Shown: positions 12,032 to 25,139 of the stretch, in pieces | How positions within the stretch are numbered: position 1 is the stretch's first letter | Layout: each line of letters opens with the position of its first letter | DNA from: Notospermus geniculatus | Taxonomy: Eukaryota > Nemertea > Pilidiophora > Heteronemertea > Lineidae | Assembly: GCA_002633025.1 (NCBI GenBank) | Contig: NMRB01001027.1 | Location: forward strand, 1-64,000 | Length of the DNA stretch: 64,000 nucleotides | Direction of reading: 5' to 3' | The notes under the pieces: model-generated | What the model was told of the DNA's origin: nothing | The model's database searches: none | The model's input: only the letters and a program-made list of their open reading frames with translations | Made by a program: the position numbers and the translations under genes

Positions 12032-12877
12032 AGCCCTTGGCTGAATGATACCATGTCCACTGATGGTGCAGCTGCACTTAAATGATAACACCAGCCATTT
12101 ACTGGCAGACACCATGAGTTGAATACTGATAGAAGACTGGGTTATTGTGCTGGAGGTGATCAGACAAGTCATCACTCTGGATAGAAGACGAACAGAGGAA
12201 GAAGGGCATTGGCTTTCGTTAGCAGGACATCAGTGTCCTTCACAGACACCATTGGAATCCAAGTCACCATGCAAATTCCCTGATTTGCAGGAACTGGTAT
12301 TGCTTCCAGTAAGACACCACTTTCAGAAGCTGTTCAACAAAAGGATGTCGAGATGAGATCCACACAGAAGCTGTGTAGAGATCATTTCGGCTCCTCTCAA
12401 TGATAAGTCTCACTACAGGTACATGCATGGTGTGTGCAGTACACATTCACAAAGCCTATTCATTGACAGCCAAAGCAAATAACATAGGTACTCACAGACA
12501 ACCACCTGAGTAGTTTTTATGCGGTCTGAATTCTTTCTGACAGAAATAGCAAAAACGTGAAGTCGGTATTCTTTCTATAGAACATCTCACTCCACAAGGT
12601 CATGACTGTTCCCACTGTACTCCTATTATACCACCAGTTCTGCTGCCTTTTGAACACCGTCATGACCGTTGGCATTCCACCCCAAGTGCTGGTAAGCTAG
12701 GCACTTATCTTCAAGTAATATGACAGCAACCCCAGAATGTTGTAGAACGCAGTCTGAGTTCCTGCCCCTTCAGCGGTTACCAGGACGGACCTGCTGACAC
12801 GCAGAAGACTCAACCGAAAGAGTCAACAGAAATGACCGGCACAGAATCCATGGGTGGACATTGCACCCACAACCTAC
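12032..12877. other. no gene seen
   Basis: SRPK intron. GTCATGACNGTT.. occurs twice (12600 and 12660) as a minor local repeat. Nothing else is supported. Confidence 0.4.
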
Positions 12878-13440
12878 CTGTGAGCCTTCCCACCTCTGTA
12901 TTCATGAAAATACCTCGGTCGGTCGAAAAGTGGATCGTCCTCGTTCTTGTTTCTCCAGTCTTTCGAATTAGCGAAAACTCTTGTACGGTATTTGTAGTGC
13001 GATGGGATGAATGTAAAGTAAGAGATTTTATCATCGTCAGTCAACAACAATCTTCCCTTATTACTGTCGGTGAGTTTGTCACTTGTGATACTGCCGCTGG
13101 TCGTGTAGGCTATGTAACGTGGCTTGCTATTCGTACTTGTTGCGACTTGGTAACTTTTCCTTCCAAGAAGGGACGGGTAAACTTTGGAATCAACAGTAGA
13201 ACCAGAAGTACTAAGTGGAAGTTGTGATGTCTTCAAAGAATGTCCTGAATCATAAGATTTTGATTCAGACCCGAAGGAGTTGGATCCCGTTTTGAAAGTG
13301 GATCCTAGTCCATAGGATGAGCTTGATCCAAGTGGTGACGTATTTGGTAGAGAGCCATACGGGGTCACTCGAAGGGATGGCGAGTATCCAGACAAGTATC
13401 CACTGTAGGAGCTGTCATCACCAACTTTTCTTCGCGACAT
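12878..13440 (-). CDS. SRPK: SRPK N-terminal coding exon (Ser/Gly/Tyr-rich)
   Basis: Encodes the first 187 codons of the SRPK protein and ends in phase 2 at CACAG|GTAGGT. It fits exactly the phase-2 acceptor of the exon at 7751-7857, giving ..GGKAHR|SEPPK... The ATG at 13440 has A at -3 and starts MSRRKVGDDSS. An upstream in-frame ATG at 13503 would add 21 residues. Residues 10-85 are low complexity (Ser, Gly, Tyr, Leu, Thr, for example SSSSYGLGSTFK). Residues 120-187 are mixed and basic (KDWRNKNEDDPLFDRPRYFH). No domain is recognised. Vertebrate SRPKs have short, different N-termini here, so assignment rests on splice-phase compatibility and position rather than similarity. An alternative is the first exon of another transcript sharing the strand. 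Confidence 0.7.
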
Positions 13441-13504
13441 GTTTAACTGCCCTGAACAGCCTGAGCCAACTACAGAAAGTTTCCACTTTGAGAAGATCAC
13501 CAAT

Positions 13505-16500
13505 GGTAAGCAATTCCTGCAAGATGCTTGTAGTTTTTACGGAAGGCCACTTCTTTCGCTAAGAGTGAATCATTAACAAATTTAGCAGCTGGTATCACCC
13601 TGTTTGTATATCAACAGTCTCGGTACAGTTTATGCAGCAAGACATCGAGTATATTTCTCCAACATTCTCGATTTGGCTTGTGAATCAGCTAGCACTTGAA
13701 AGGAGAGTGTACACACACAGCACCATTAGATCCAATTCTCATAGCCACTGGCATGTAGAGAACGAAAGTACATCCCGGATACAGGTTTCCACTAGTTTTC
13801 CTTGCACAGGATAACCTACAGGAATAACAAATGAACCTGGCTAACTGTGTGCATGTACATCATCTGTAGCAATCAGGTGAAGTGCATACCCAGTACATTG
13901 CCTGGAAGAGATTTACCACTTGGATTCAATGCACAGGTTACTTTTGAGTGATGTCAGAACGTGTTCCTTTCAACCACCACTTACTGTAACTGCAACTTTC
14001 AACGGTTCTTAGAAGCAACAAGTCTCTCTTGTACAAAATGCTAGTGAATCCAAGAACCACGGCTCTCTTGTGGAAAGTGAGTCGAGGAGTATGTCTCTGT
14101 GAGGTTGGAGAAAAAGCTGGGAAGATATCGTCTAATAAGTGATTGGGCAAACTTATCTGCACGCAGTTACCACGCGCGAAACCGAAACATGGTCGTTGGG
14201 TCCGTAAGCATCCAAGTCCATGGGAAAGTATCCTGAAGGTTTAAGAAGATCCAGAACAATGATTGCCAAGTTCTCAAATCCTAAGAAGCATCACCGGATA
14301 ATCACCGTCTAGGATATTGGCAAACAGCATCGAAATGAAATATCAATAGAAGCATTCAATGAAGGACTTCAACAAACACTGATCCGAAAGAATGATAGAG
14401 TCGTCACCAACTGAAGGGCCCTTCATCTGTGACCAAGCCGAAACCTCCGCAGCGGACGTCACTCGTAATTTCCACTCCCAAATATGATCGCCCACTCGAT
14501 ATTAGTGTCCCATTCATAATCTGGAGAGGCCAGCTCAATATCCCATTGGTAAATGCTGTCAAAAAATAATTAATGATCCGCTAAACTAAGCTGCATCATG
14601 TTGTCGGAAGAACTCGTAGATGATGACTGATAACTCCGCTGGGAAAAGTGAGTGCGGAAAAAGTCTCGCTGACAAACAACAAAGTTATTTTTGCCGATGT
14701 ACGCTCATTCCCTGCTTCTTGAAACCAGTTCACCTTGACAAGTCCTGCGTATCTCGAGAATCTACTGCACTTGGGAGAGTTTCGTCAAAGTAGGGGTGAG
14801 ATCCACTTCCTTAAGGTATGTTTAACAAAGATACACTAGTATCTGCCGATTCGTTGGTATTCTCACCCACGGTATAGGAGGCTAATCATGCAACAGCAGT
14901 CTAGACTCTGCCAGGGGATGAATATCGATATCTCCTATGAAAACGCTGATACCACACTGCCAAGGAAATATAGATACCAATGTTGAGGAATTCGAGCCAA
15001 TTGGTAGGCAATTCACCAGATGGACAGCGTATTCCTTGCAAAGCTGGATTCCAAGGTGGGTCTTTCCATCCACAAGATTAGCTTTTTTTGCACAAGACGC
15101 TTTTACTATTTTAGTCCTTGAATGTTAGTCCATAAGACCACACCAAACCAAAAATAGATTTTGACCAAACCTATATTATATGCCATTACAAAGTTGACTT
15201 GTAATTATGTTGTTGAACTAGGCCCGTGTGATTGACGGTGCTAGGGCCTCATTGGGCCTCCCCAGGAGGATTCATAAAACACTCCAAATAATGTGCCAAT
15301 TTGCTCCAATGTATCCGGTTTAGGCCCTTAGAATCTCTCCTTGGTATATTAAAGGCAACATACGAAAGCTTTCACAGAGTGAAGGACATGAAGGGTTATG
15401 GATTTCGGCACAATGATCAGGAACTGATGATGATCTCCAAATTCCAAATCACAAGTTGTAAGCCAGACTGAAGTCAATTCCACTGACATTGAGAGGTTAT
15501 CCAGCACAGCAACAAAATTCAGCAGGAAAATCCATGATGAAATGCAACACAAGTGCAATGCTTTCCATTTGGTAATTCCATGCCCTGGATCAAAACAATG
15601 AAGAGGCAATTTCTGCTGGTCTGTACCGCACTGTGTTAGCCGTCCGAATGTATGTAAACCCCATCAAACTACAACAATTATACTGTTCTAAATACCTCTA
15701 ATCGCCAAGGCAGAACATGATTAGTTCATGCATACCTCATTTGTTCATTGTGATACTGAAAATCATGTAAAACGCTTATCCAATGTTTCCAACAGTTTGT
15801 CAAACCACCTCGCCGAACGTACAGCCCAGACGATCACCGCCATAAATAATATCAATTGCGATTTTTATTCTCCATACAAATTTGCTTGATTTATAAAGTA
15901 AACATTTCCTAGGTCTTGTTTCTATTTATCTAATAGTTTTAGTTCATATACATGTAGTATTCCAGCCCACATGCAAACAAAGTAACATCATGTGAAGCAT
16001 ATGCAAGAAGCATTACTAGGCCTACACTTCATTTTGAGCTGAGAATGTTTGCCTCACTTCTACTTTCAGGCAGAACTTCATGGGGCCAAACTGCTTAACC
16101 TTTACTGCTCTGAAGAACCGCAAGCATCTTTCCATGGATTTGTTCGCTAATCAACGGCCAAGGACAAATGAATATTCTGGTATCGAATATGGTTTGCCAT
16201 GTCCTTTTGAAAGACTACAAATCTAATTTGGGGAAAAATGGTTATTTCAGGATTCAGAGCCTGAAAGTTGTGATTATGAGGACATCACACATACCCCGAT
16301 GACCGAAAGTTAGAATAATTCATACCTGTTTTCTGATATTGCGTACTGTCTTGCACTTGAGGTGGGACACGGGGTCCAAATTTGTCTCAATAAACGAAAA
16401 CAGCACAACATCATCAACGTTCCTTCATGCCTGCCGTCCTACTCCATACTTTTTGGGGACATCCTTGGATGATGGAGATCAGACCGCAGTGCGCATGGGA

Positions 16501-17090
16501 AAACCAGATCTGTGCAGCAAATTTCTTCATTATTCCACAATGCTTAGTACATGAACATTATAAAATATCAATCCCTCATTTCCTAACTCATGTCCTCCCC
16601 ATCTGCATGTGTACTTGGTAAAGGAAACACAATTTATGCCGAACCTGACCATGCTTTCTGTGATATTTTTCTCATAAGTGCCAAGTCCTGGGCACCATGC
16701 ACTCTCAGATGTAAAATACATGCCAAATCCAATACCACAAATGCATTGTAGGTTGATTCATTGATTCATATTGAATATGCCCTGAAAGCCCAGGAGCAGA
16801 TGCACAAACATTTGAAGTGCTCATCACGCCCCCCATCCCAAAGTGTATTGATATTTTACATTTGCATTTGCAGATACATGGAAATGAGGAACATCCAGCC
16901 CGGTATTGCCACTTTTTCTCGACATCCAGCGTCACCATCGCCGTGCACACCACTCTCCAATGCCAGGGACTAATTACGTTGTCTGCGAATGGACCCGATG
17001 TACTATGTACATTTTGTAATGGTTTTCTGTAGTTCGTATTGCTGCCGCTAGATGGCTTCCTCTACGTCGGCAGTCAGAATACCGGTAAGA
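13505..17090. other. no gene seen; probable 5' flank of SRPK
   Basis: Upstream of the SRPK N-terminal exon. An acceptor-like TCTTGCAG near 13520 suggests a non-coding 5' exon further right. No CpG-rich block, exon or recognised repeat is clear. Confidence 0.35.
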
Positions 17091-17100
17091 GATCGCATAC

Positions 17101-17399
17101 CGTGCTCCTTTAATTTCATCTTTCAAAAGCGTATCTCGTGCTCCTTTAATTTCATCTTTCAAAAGCGTATCTTGTGCTCCTTTAATTTCATCTTTCAAAA
17201 GCGTATCTCGTGCTCTTTTAATTTCATCTTTCAAAAGCGTATCTCGTGCTCCTTTAATTTTATCTTTCAAAAGCGTATCTTGTGTTCCTTTAATTTCATC
17301 TTTCAAAAGCATATCTCGTGCTCCTTTAATTTCATCTTTCAAAAGCATATCTCGTGCTCCTTTAATTTCATCTTTCAAAAGCGTATCTCGTGCTCCTTT
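17101..17399. repeat. 36-bp minisatellite, 8.3 copies
   Basis: Unit TTTAATTTCATCTTTCAAAA plus GCGTATCTCGTGCTCC. Copies differ at only a few sites. Since 36 is a multiple of three and no frame of the unit meets a stop, long frames run through it on both strands (minus strand: repeated LLKDEIKGARDT). I read these as by-products of the array. Confidence 0.9.
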
Positions 17400-18059
17400 G
17401 CTTCATGCACCTCCAGTGCACAGGAAGTACACTTTTTGCGCTCATGATATTATTAACCTTCCTGGCTATGGCTATACCATGGAGGTTCCTTGAATTATGT
17501 CATCTAAATTTACACCGCCAGTCGGCAGAGACGTGTCTCCTGAACCAGATGATAAGAGCAATCCATCAATATAAAACAGTAATTAATTGACTTCCAAAAT
17601 GTTGCCTGAATTTATCGAGAAGGAAAAGCTAACCAAATAGCGATCAATCATTCTGCCAAGACTGACTCAAAGCGACTGTTCCGCTACGTCTCGTCTTCCT
17701 GCGCAAAAAGGCATCATGTTGATTGAGCATGTGCCTCATGCGAGTTACGTATTAAGATGGATATTTCGTCACGGAAATGTTCCCTTTGTTGATAGATTGT
17801 GATGTTCCGGATGATATCAATTCGGTGAACTCTCCATCAAGTATCAGTCATTCAAACAGCCAAACTACTCAGCTGGTAATCAGTGGGGTGGCAGTTGAAT
17901 GAAGTAACAGCCATCCACTAAACTACACTGCACTTGGTAGTACAAGTTAGAGCTATTACTTTAACTGAACATGTACCCACTGAAAACAAGTGGAGATACT
18001 GCTTTTGGAGGGCAGACAGACTTTTTTTACGAGACAAGAACTGATTTCTTGCAGAAGCA
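17400..18059. other. no gene seen
   Basis: No exon or repeat recognised. Confidence 0.4.
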
Positions 18060-18194
18060 GGGGCGATATTCACGAAGCGGCCACTTTGCGTGGATGCAAG
18101 TCTATTGTTTCGCTGCACATGCCCTATTGTTCACTGACTGCCGTACAAAGATTTGCGTGCATGCAGAGTTGCGAAGGCTTCATGAATACGGCCA
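18060..18194. mobile_element. short MITE with GCGATATTCACGAAGC ends
   Basis: Left end GGGGCGATATTCACGAAGCG and right end GGCTTCATGAATACGGCC are imperfect inverted repeats. Interior GCGTGGATGCAAG and TGCGTGCATGC also mirror. Single copy in the window. Confidence 0.5.
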
Positions 18195-18555
18195 CTGGAC
18201 CACAACCATGCTTCACTGCACATGAAGTCCCCCAACGACACATAATCCTTCAAAGAAATTTGCCACCATTTACCACATGTACCAAGGAGGATTTTGATAA
18301 TGCCAAGGAGCTTCAAATAACATCAGAATTCAACTTCTCCATCGCAATAAAACTATTACAGCCGCCTCCACTGAAACTTTAAATTGATTTCTTCCCTCTG
18401 AGGATAGCAATTTACACATTCAGAAACCAAAGTTTAATGGCGGCGAACTCCCACAGTTGCTTCATTCAACTTTTATGACACCCGATGGATGCCATCAACG
18501 TTGTCATTGCTCACTAGAATCCCACCTAAAAACAAGATCTCTGAGGTTATTTTGT
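18195..18555. other. no gene seen
   Basis: No exon or repeat recognised. Confidence 0.4.
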
Positions 18556-18559
18556 ACAT

Positions 18560-18862
18560 CATAGTGATGGCAGGAACTGCTGGCAAGAACTGCTGGCCTT
18601 CAACTTCATAGTAATGGCAGGAACTGCTGGCCTTCAACTTCATAGTGATGTGAGGAACTGCTGGCCTTGAACTTCACAGCAATGGCAGGAATTGCTGGCC
18701 TTCAACTTCACAGCAATGGCAGGAACTGCTGGCCTTGAACTTCAAAGCAATGGCAGGAATTGCTGGCCTTCAACTTCATAATGATGGCAGGAACTGACTG
18801 GCACTTCTGGCCTTCAACTTCAAGCTGATGGCAGGAACTCTGGCCTTCAACTTCATAGTAAT
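18560..18862. repeat. minisatellite, unit about 33-35 bp, about 9 copies
   Basis: Core ATGGCAGGAACTGCTGGCCT followed by TCAACTTCATAGTG. Several single-base and length variants, and one unit with an extra GACTGGCACTTCT. Confidence 0.9.
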
Positions 18863-19200
18863 ATAGCTTGAGACTGACACATTGCTGATAGCACGCTCCG
18901 GCTAATTCATTCGAACCAGTGGTTCATTTCCACTTCGTCTGCAAAAATATTGATCGCCTTGCTCACGGGACCCCAGGGTTCAGGTATCTATGCATGTTTG
19001 GTTGTATCATAGAAATCATTACTGAATGTGTTTTGATAATTTAGAGTATGATAACAGAGAGTCACAGGAGGATAGCCGATCTGCATCCTTGTTTTAGAGC
19101 AATGGGATTCATTATCAAGGATGACTGCTGTGACTGCTACAATGGAGTGCTGGCCAATATCAAAAGGTTGGCGCGACAAGCCGCGGGCAGATTTATATTA

Positions 19201-19438
19201 AAGCCATACAATCACGAGAGCTACCGTAGCCGTCGATTCACATTTTTGTTCGAACAAAATTGCGAGAAAGTTTCTTAGCGAAAGTTAGATGACGAAAAAC
19301 AAGTGTTGTAGTCAGAGTCGATCACCAATCAGATTATTTCACATGGAAGCATGCCACTTTCACATGACTTTTTCAACGAGTGTTCGAACCAAAATGTGAA
19401 TCGACGGCTACGGTAGCTCTCGTGATTGTATGGCTTTA
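19201..19438. mobile_element. MITE with 50-bp inverted ends
   Basis: Left AAAGCCATACAATCACGAGA..GCCGTCGATTCACATTTT and right AAAATGTGAATCGACGGC..TCTCGTGATTGTATGGCTTT are near-perfect reverse complements around about 135 bp of unique centre. Possible TTA/TAA flank. Confidence 0.75.
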
Positions 19439-19587
19439 ATGAGTACGTCAAGAATGAAACAAACAGCAGATATGATTGCAGTTGATATCAGACGGTAAAT
19501 GGGGATCATAACTACAATAGAGGGCAGCACCTCGTAACCAGGTCCTGTACAGCGGCCACCCTTTTTGTGGGAAATTGATCAGGATCT

Positions 19588-19695
19588 GGGGCCGTATGCA
19601 TAAAACATCTTAAGTGTAAAATTTCCCTTATGTTTTGTTTGGAACAATAGTTCAATGGAAATTTTACACTTAAGGTGTTTTGTGCATACGGCCCC
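19588..19695. mobile_element. MITE, GGGGCCGTATGCA family (copy 1)
   Basis: GGGGCCGTATGCATAAAACA..TTAAGTGTAAAATTTCC and its inverse ending GTGCATACGGCCCC. The second copy is at 52133-52240, with the same ends and centre (GGAACAATAGTT inverted). Confidence 0.8.
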
Positions 19696-19699
19696 TGGA

Positions 19700-22459
19700 T
19701 GTCAGTTTCATTTTAATAGTTTTAATCACTATGACACCTATTGAGGAAGTTGGTTAATGTTCCTCATTGCTGGGATTATAAGAAGGGTAAGCCACAGGGT
19801 ACCGGTTGAACGGTCAAACATCTTGCTTCACCCCTCCCTCATAACTACAGTAGACAGCTGGATATTCGTCCTGACATCACACTTGCAGCACTAAAACTGT
19901 GTTATGTCCTTATTTAGCAACAAATTTCTGCATCACAACACGAGAGTGCCTGTAACAACCATTGAGTCCGACGATGGGTATTGCTTTAGCACAGCAATGG
20001 GAAAACCAAGCACCAAAAGCAAATCAACAGCCACCGAGGGAATCTGGTTACACATGTTTGATGTCACTCCAGACACAGACACATTCATCAAGGATATTTT
20101 AATATAAAGTCAGTGTTATTACATACCCAGGATAATAAATCATGGCAGCACATTAGCCTGAAGAGGATACGGATATTGGGAAACCATTAGACCTGATGAA
20201 GCTGAGGAATGGCTTTGTGATTTCCAGAAAGAGATTAAGAATTGTGTAGAACTGAGTTTTTTAACTAGCAGTAGAATAGAACCTTGAGGTAATTCTACCA
20301 TGGGAGTGCATCAAATTGAAATACGATGGAGTTTGACTGTAATGGTCTCACGTGGCTTTTCAGCTGAAATATTTGCACTGGGTAAACACTCGCACGAAGA
20401 CTCCCTGAGAACCACTGACTGCAACCGAGCAAAGGTTGGACAGAAACTTACCCAGAATTTGCAGAATCTCTCTGCGTCTTCCGCGGCTGCCTCCGAGAAC
20501 AAAAGATGTCCCACAATCGCTGTAAGCCTTCGCTCATCACAGAGGTGCTAGCCATCGAAAAGCTGGTCTACAATATTCAAGTTTATCATGCTGTGCAAAA
20601 ATTGGTAGGTTGTTACAGAATTTTGCTTCATTATGAAAGAGTTACTTGCTGCTACTTTCGTAACATTGTTCCTAAATCCATTGTCGGTGAATTTTCAGTA
20701 ATGGATAAAGAGCAAGATCCGATATGCTGTCGGGGGTAACCCGCACCTGCAACATTCCAGCATGCTTACAAAGTGTTTAGAGTAATTCCAATGATGTGCG
20801 TATTATAGTCTTCAACAATATTTTGATTCGCACGAAGTGTTATTCCTCAACACAGTCCCACACAATGCAGAAGCCTTGACCTGTTCATCAACTTGATCAA
20901 GGTTAAAACGCTCACAACAACTCAATGATTTTGCAGCAGAGAAGCCAATTTCACTGTCATCATAAGTATCCAATCCATAGAACACCGGAACTCGGTAGGT
21001 ACCAATCCGAGAGGTTCTGAAACGCCCCAAATCCTGACACTTTCTGAATGAACCAGATCCTGCGAGAACTTCAGACACAATCTGTCAGATCTTCTCCTTC
21101 CCCTCTCATTAGCCTGATGCACTGTCCACGCAAACACAACCATCAGTCGACGATTTTTTTCACAATGTCAACCGTAACTGCCTTCTGATGTGAATGGAAG
21201 CAATCGGCAGCAAAGGTCAAAGTACATTAATGCGTGCCGGGTGGAAGTGGCACTCGACTGTTCCTCGCAGTTTTCAAAGGAGGCGATTTTTCACCATTTT
21301 TCATTGAAGCGGAGTTACGTCAACGCCGCACCAAATCATGAGATATGAATAACATCACTGCATGTCCAAGCCAGCGTAGGCGATCGAGGCATTGCATGAA
21401 TGGGCACTGAAGGAAAGATGAAGTTCCTTCAAGACATGATGAGAGGCAATATTTTCTTTACTGTAGAAGACTAACGACACATCTGAACGATCCATTAGGT
21501 GACCTCTTCCATTTCCTGGGAATAAACCTCAAAGACAACTGAATAATTTATCGATAATTTCCACCCACCGAAAAAGCCGAGCTTCACAAAATGGCCATTC
21601 TTCAACACTTGCCACACAACCCAAACCTTTCTAGATTCCAATATCCAGCCAATAATCAATCATCCATGTCACGAAATTGATCCACGTTGATGGAGATTGA
21701 GGCACGCCAAGTTCACATGAAGAGGTCAAGGACTGAAGCCAGCCTGACGAAGAAGGTCCCACAAAATCTTTGGCAAGTATTTTGGCAGTCACTTTGTTTT
21801 CCACTGAACAGAAATTCCAAGGTCAAAGTCAGGGTCAAGGGCAGCTTATAACTGCATTTGACCTCCCAACTGATCATTGCCCACCCGGAATTCAGAGGTT
21901 TAAGTTAACTGATCCTTCACGGTATAGGCCTGTGAGGTTCATACGGTACCACTTCTTCCAAATATTCTGGCGTTCTTGGTATTAAACCACAATATGCACC
22001 GAATATCCTTTGAAAGCAATTACTGATAAATCTGCCACCTGGAAGACAAAAGCCAGTTCCGCTGATTGCGATGACGTCACAAACATTGTACTTGCACCAA
22101 CCTGCGGCAAAGCATACCTGTACAGAGCTGGGTGGTCAGATAAACTCGACATAAATCAACAGTGTGGAGTTCGAAATGTAACAGATCACCAGATCAATAT
22201 TTGAAATGGTGCTGCACAGCCCGATATGAAATGGATTTCACGGGTGAATGAAACAATTAATTCAAAACGGGTATAAATGGGCGAGACTGTGAACTGCACC
22301 AGTCACGGTGGAGGGAAAGTGTTCCACATTGACATCGCTTGGCGGCATATCAGAGGATACACGAGTGCCGAGTTCAAGCCAAAGCTTCGCTCCAGGACAA
22401 ATGCATGGGCAGAGGTTGTTCTGAAGGAAGAAATCGGAGGAAAAGGATAAAGTAGATGT
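19700..22459. other. no gene assigned
   Basis: A minus-strand frame at 20812-21078 (88 codons, starting MSEVLAGSGSF) and a plus-strand frame at 19904-20107 look moderately protein-like. Neither has flanking splice signals I trust, and neither matches a family I know. Confidence 0.3.
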
Positions 22460-22733
22460 AGGTAACATTCTCAGTGTCGCCTCGTGATGATCACTTCCCT
22501 TTTCGCAGCGGGGGCGTGGGGGAGGTGATTGGCAGCAGGGTCCTGTGGGGCGACACTGGCGGGCGGCCTGGNNNNNNNNNNNNNNNNNNNNNNNNNNNNN
22601 NNCTGTCCCCCCCCCCCCCCCCAGTGGATTGGCCGCCTCCTCCCATTGCTTCAAACAGTTTACCTGATTTTCATCCGCCAAGATTCAACTGTCAAAGCAA
22701 TGAGAGGAACGAGGCGACACTGAGGATGAGGTA
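22460..22733. mobile_element. MITE interrupted by an assembly gap
   Basis: Ends CTCAGTGTCGCCTCGT (22470-22485) and ACGAGGCGACACTGAG (22708-22723) are inverted. GGGGCGACACTGGCGGGCGG and a run of C surround 31 unknown bases. GC-rich self-complementary sequence probably caused the gap. Confidence 0.6.
22572..22602. other. assembly gap (31 N)
   Basis: Unknown bases next to a poly-C run. Frames spanning it are meaningless. Confidence 0.99.
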
Positions 22734-23870
22734 ACAGAGAGCCGGTGTAATAGAGATGGTGAGAGAGAAGAGTTGTGATGACAGACAGGCAAGTTGCTGC
22801 TGTGGCCATGTCTATCATTCTAGCAGAACGACAGTAACAATCACACAATCTTCACAAGATGCAGGGAAAACGACACTCAATGGTCAGAACCTCCAAATGC
22901 ACAGAGAACAATCAAATTTTCAAAATGTGTGCCTGCTCAAACCTCCAGATTCGCCATGACAAAAAGCCAAAAATGCAGAAATCCAGTGCCCTCTCTTAAC
23001 AGCTCGATTAAAAGTTCACAGACTGCAGAATGATCATTTAGTAACCCTCAAAATCAACGAATACAAGTAGTACACAGACAAAGGCAGAAGTCAGAGCCAA
23101 AGCCATCAGAAATTTTGATTTTCTTGTAATAATGCTGAAGTTTATAAATCAATCCTCTTCTTGTCCAACTGCCTAAGAATGTCAACAACAAGGTATGAAG
23201 TCACATACGAGACATGACAGATCCCGTCTCGCGTTTCATAATCCTTCAAGTAGAAAGCAATCTTGCAACCAGCGACTGTAGCCTGTTCCTTAAATAGCAG
23301 ACCTCCAGTGACGGCATATCCGAGGGTATAACTCGCAAAACTCTAGGCGAGATCGAATGAAAACATGTAACTCATTATCACCGGTATATTCCATTAGGAA
23401 ATTGAATGATGTGAGAATTTATTAGAAGTTCTAATACAAGGTGACAATGTATTCAGTCAGTGACAGAACTAACCAAACGTGGACAAATCCTACTGATTAA
23501 TGGTAGTTCACCGTGTCCCCACATAGGATTGAGGGAGAAGTCTGCAAGTGGGTTGAAAGATGAAGCCAGTGACCTTTTAAAGACGTATATTCGCCCAATA
23601 TTGTCTATCATGTCTATAGAGCTAATAATGCTGTATGCGACGCTCAGCTTTCATAATATTTTACCTTTTGAAGAAGATCCTTGGGAATCTCAGACATAGT
23701 GACATCAGATATGTTCCTGGAGAGAACGTCTTCTGGTTATCAGCAAAATCGGACTCAAGTATTCAAGCAATAAATCAGCAAGTTTTAGTGCAACAGAGAT
23801 TGAACCCATCTACATCTCTCGGGGACCTCCTTGAAGATTTTTGTGTTTATATGTTTCCATCAGGCTGAAG
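22734..23870. other. no gene seen
   Basis: No exon or repeat recognised. Confidence 0.4.
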
Positions 23871-23871
23871 C

Positions 23872-24123
23872 CATTAGCATCATTGGCCCTGGTATTAAAG
23901 TATGGAAGAGGCCATCTCAAGCTACTCATGTTCCTCACTTGGATGGGGTCATTTACTTGCCCTTGCCAAGGAACAAAAGGCACAAGGTACAATGGCTTTT
24001 GCATCCCATACAAGGGACGTGAATGAAGTGCTACAGGAATGATGTCCCATGGCCTGGCCTGGATTCGAACCCAAGACCTGCTGCTTGCTATGCGGATGTG
24101 CTAACCACTCGGCTTTCAGGGCT
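23872..24123 (-). mobile_element. tRNA-derived SINE, family A (copy 2)
   Basis: On the minus strand from 24123: AGCCGAGTGGTTAGCAC (A box region) and GGGTTCGAATCC (exact B box). The body CAAGCTACTCATGTTCCTCA and TTGGATGGGGTCATTTACTT (plus-strand reading) is shared with 3708-3943. Confidence 0.8.
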
Positions 24124-24346
24124 CTTCATGATGAAAGTAACCGTCGATGGTGACTGCACCATCATCAACGTCTTCCTGTCAGTCGCAACATTTTTGGGTT
24201 AACCAGTGAATGTACTAGAAGATATGTCTTGAAGAAGTCATCATGTTCCATGTGCATAGACCAGCAGCAGACCCTACGAAGTTGGTTCATGGCTTTGAGA
24301 TGCATGGAAGCCTTTCAGTGTCTCCATTAGCCCAAGTCCACAAAAA

Positions 24347-24660
24347 CTAAAATGCTTCACGTGTTTCTGCCAATTCTGTTGCTGACGTCGCATTCTTGAA
24401 TTTTTTACCACCACAACTGAGAGCTGCTGCATCAAATCGTGATACTGAGATACCATTATCCACGATGTCGACTGTTACTTTCACCATGAATATTTCACGA
24501 ACAGAACAGATTTTACCACACAATGTGAACTCGTAATCTGTATCGATGAAAATTTCCAGCATCACAGCAAGGCTCTCATGCAGCTCTGACAAAAAGTCCA
24601 CAGAAAAAGAAGCTTTGCGATTTCTTCTTTTGTCGATTGCAACTTTTCTGCATTAAGGCA
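24347..24660 (-). CDS. orphan protein-like frame, unknown
   Basis: About 104 codons open on the minus strand to a TAG at 24347, preceded by a possible acceptor (CCTTAATGCAG). The composition is protein-like: basic start DKRRNRK, then alternating hydrophobic segments (FLSELHESLAVMLEIFIDTD, MVKVTVDIVDNGISVSRFD). It matches no family I know. It could be the last exon of a gene to the right, a degraded transposon frame or chance. Confidence 0.3.
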
Positions 24661-25139
24661 GCATTACTGACAGGTTTTTTACAGCCTGATTGAGCTGTCA
24701 GGATGAAAAGAGATGCGTTTCTCGGCTTATCCAAATGGATCTGGCAGCATATGACATACGTAATCACCACACTTTGCCCTTCAAATTCCCAATAAACCTC
24801 TGGCAGACCTGCCCGCACTGAACTAGAGCTGTTGACAACACTATATGAATAATTCCTTCATAAGCCTTGCTGATATCAATATATGATGTACAGTGATTAT
24901 AGATAAGAGACACGACCTTGGTGCAGGGATGACTGCGATGTCACATTCATCTTAATTCTGCATTAGCAGACTATGCCACGGTTTCAAATCTCTGTAGCCC
25001 AGTCACTTTTCAAGTCCCAAAACATGAGTATCAAGACACTAACACGATATTTTGAAAAATAAAGGAACAGTTTAGCAATGCAAGTTTTTTTTCTATAACA
25101 CCCTCTCAACATCATAACATCTGAAACCAATGGAAGACT

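Noticed and set aside
16974-17447. 131-134 codon frames on both strands (repeated LKDEIKGARDT and SCSFNFIFQKR)
   Set aside because: They are forced by the 36-bp tandem array, whose period is a multiple of three. Both strands are open, and there is no splice or start context.
22262-22734. 139-codon minus frame and overlapping plus frames
   Set aside because: They cross the 31-N gap and a transposon palindrome. The Pro/Gly richness comes from poly-C.
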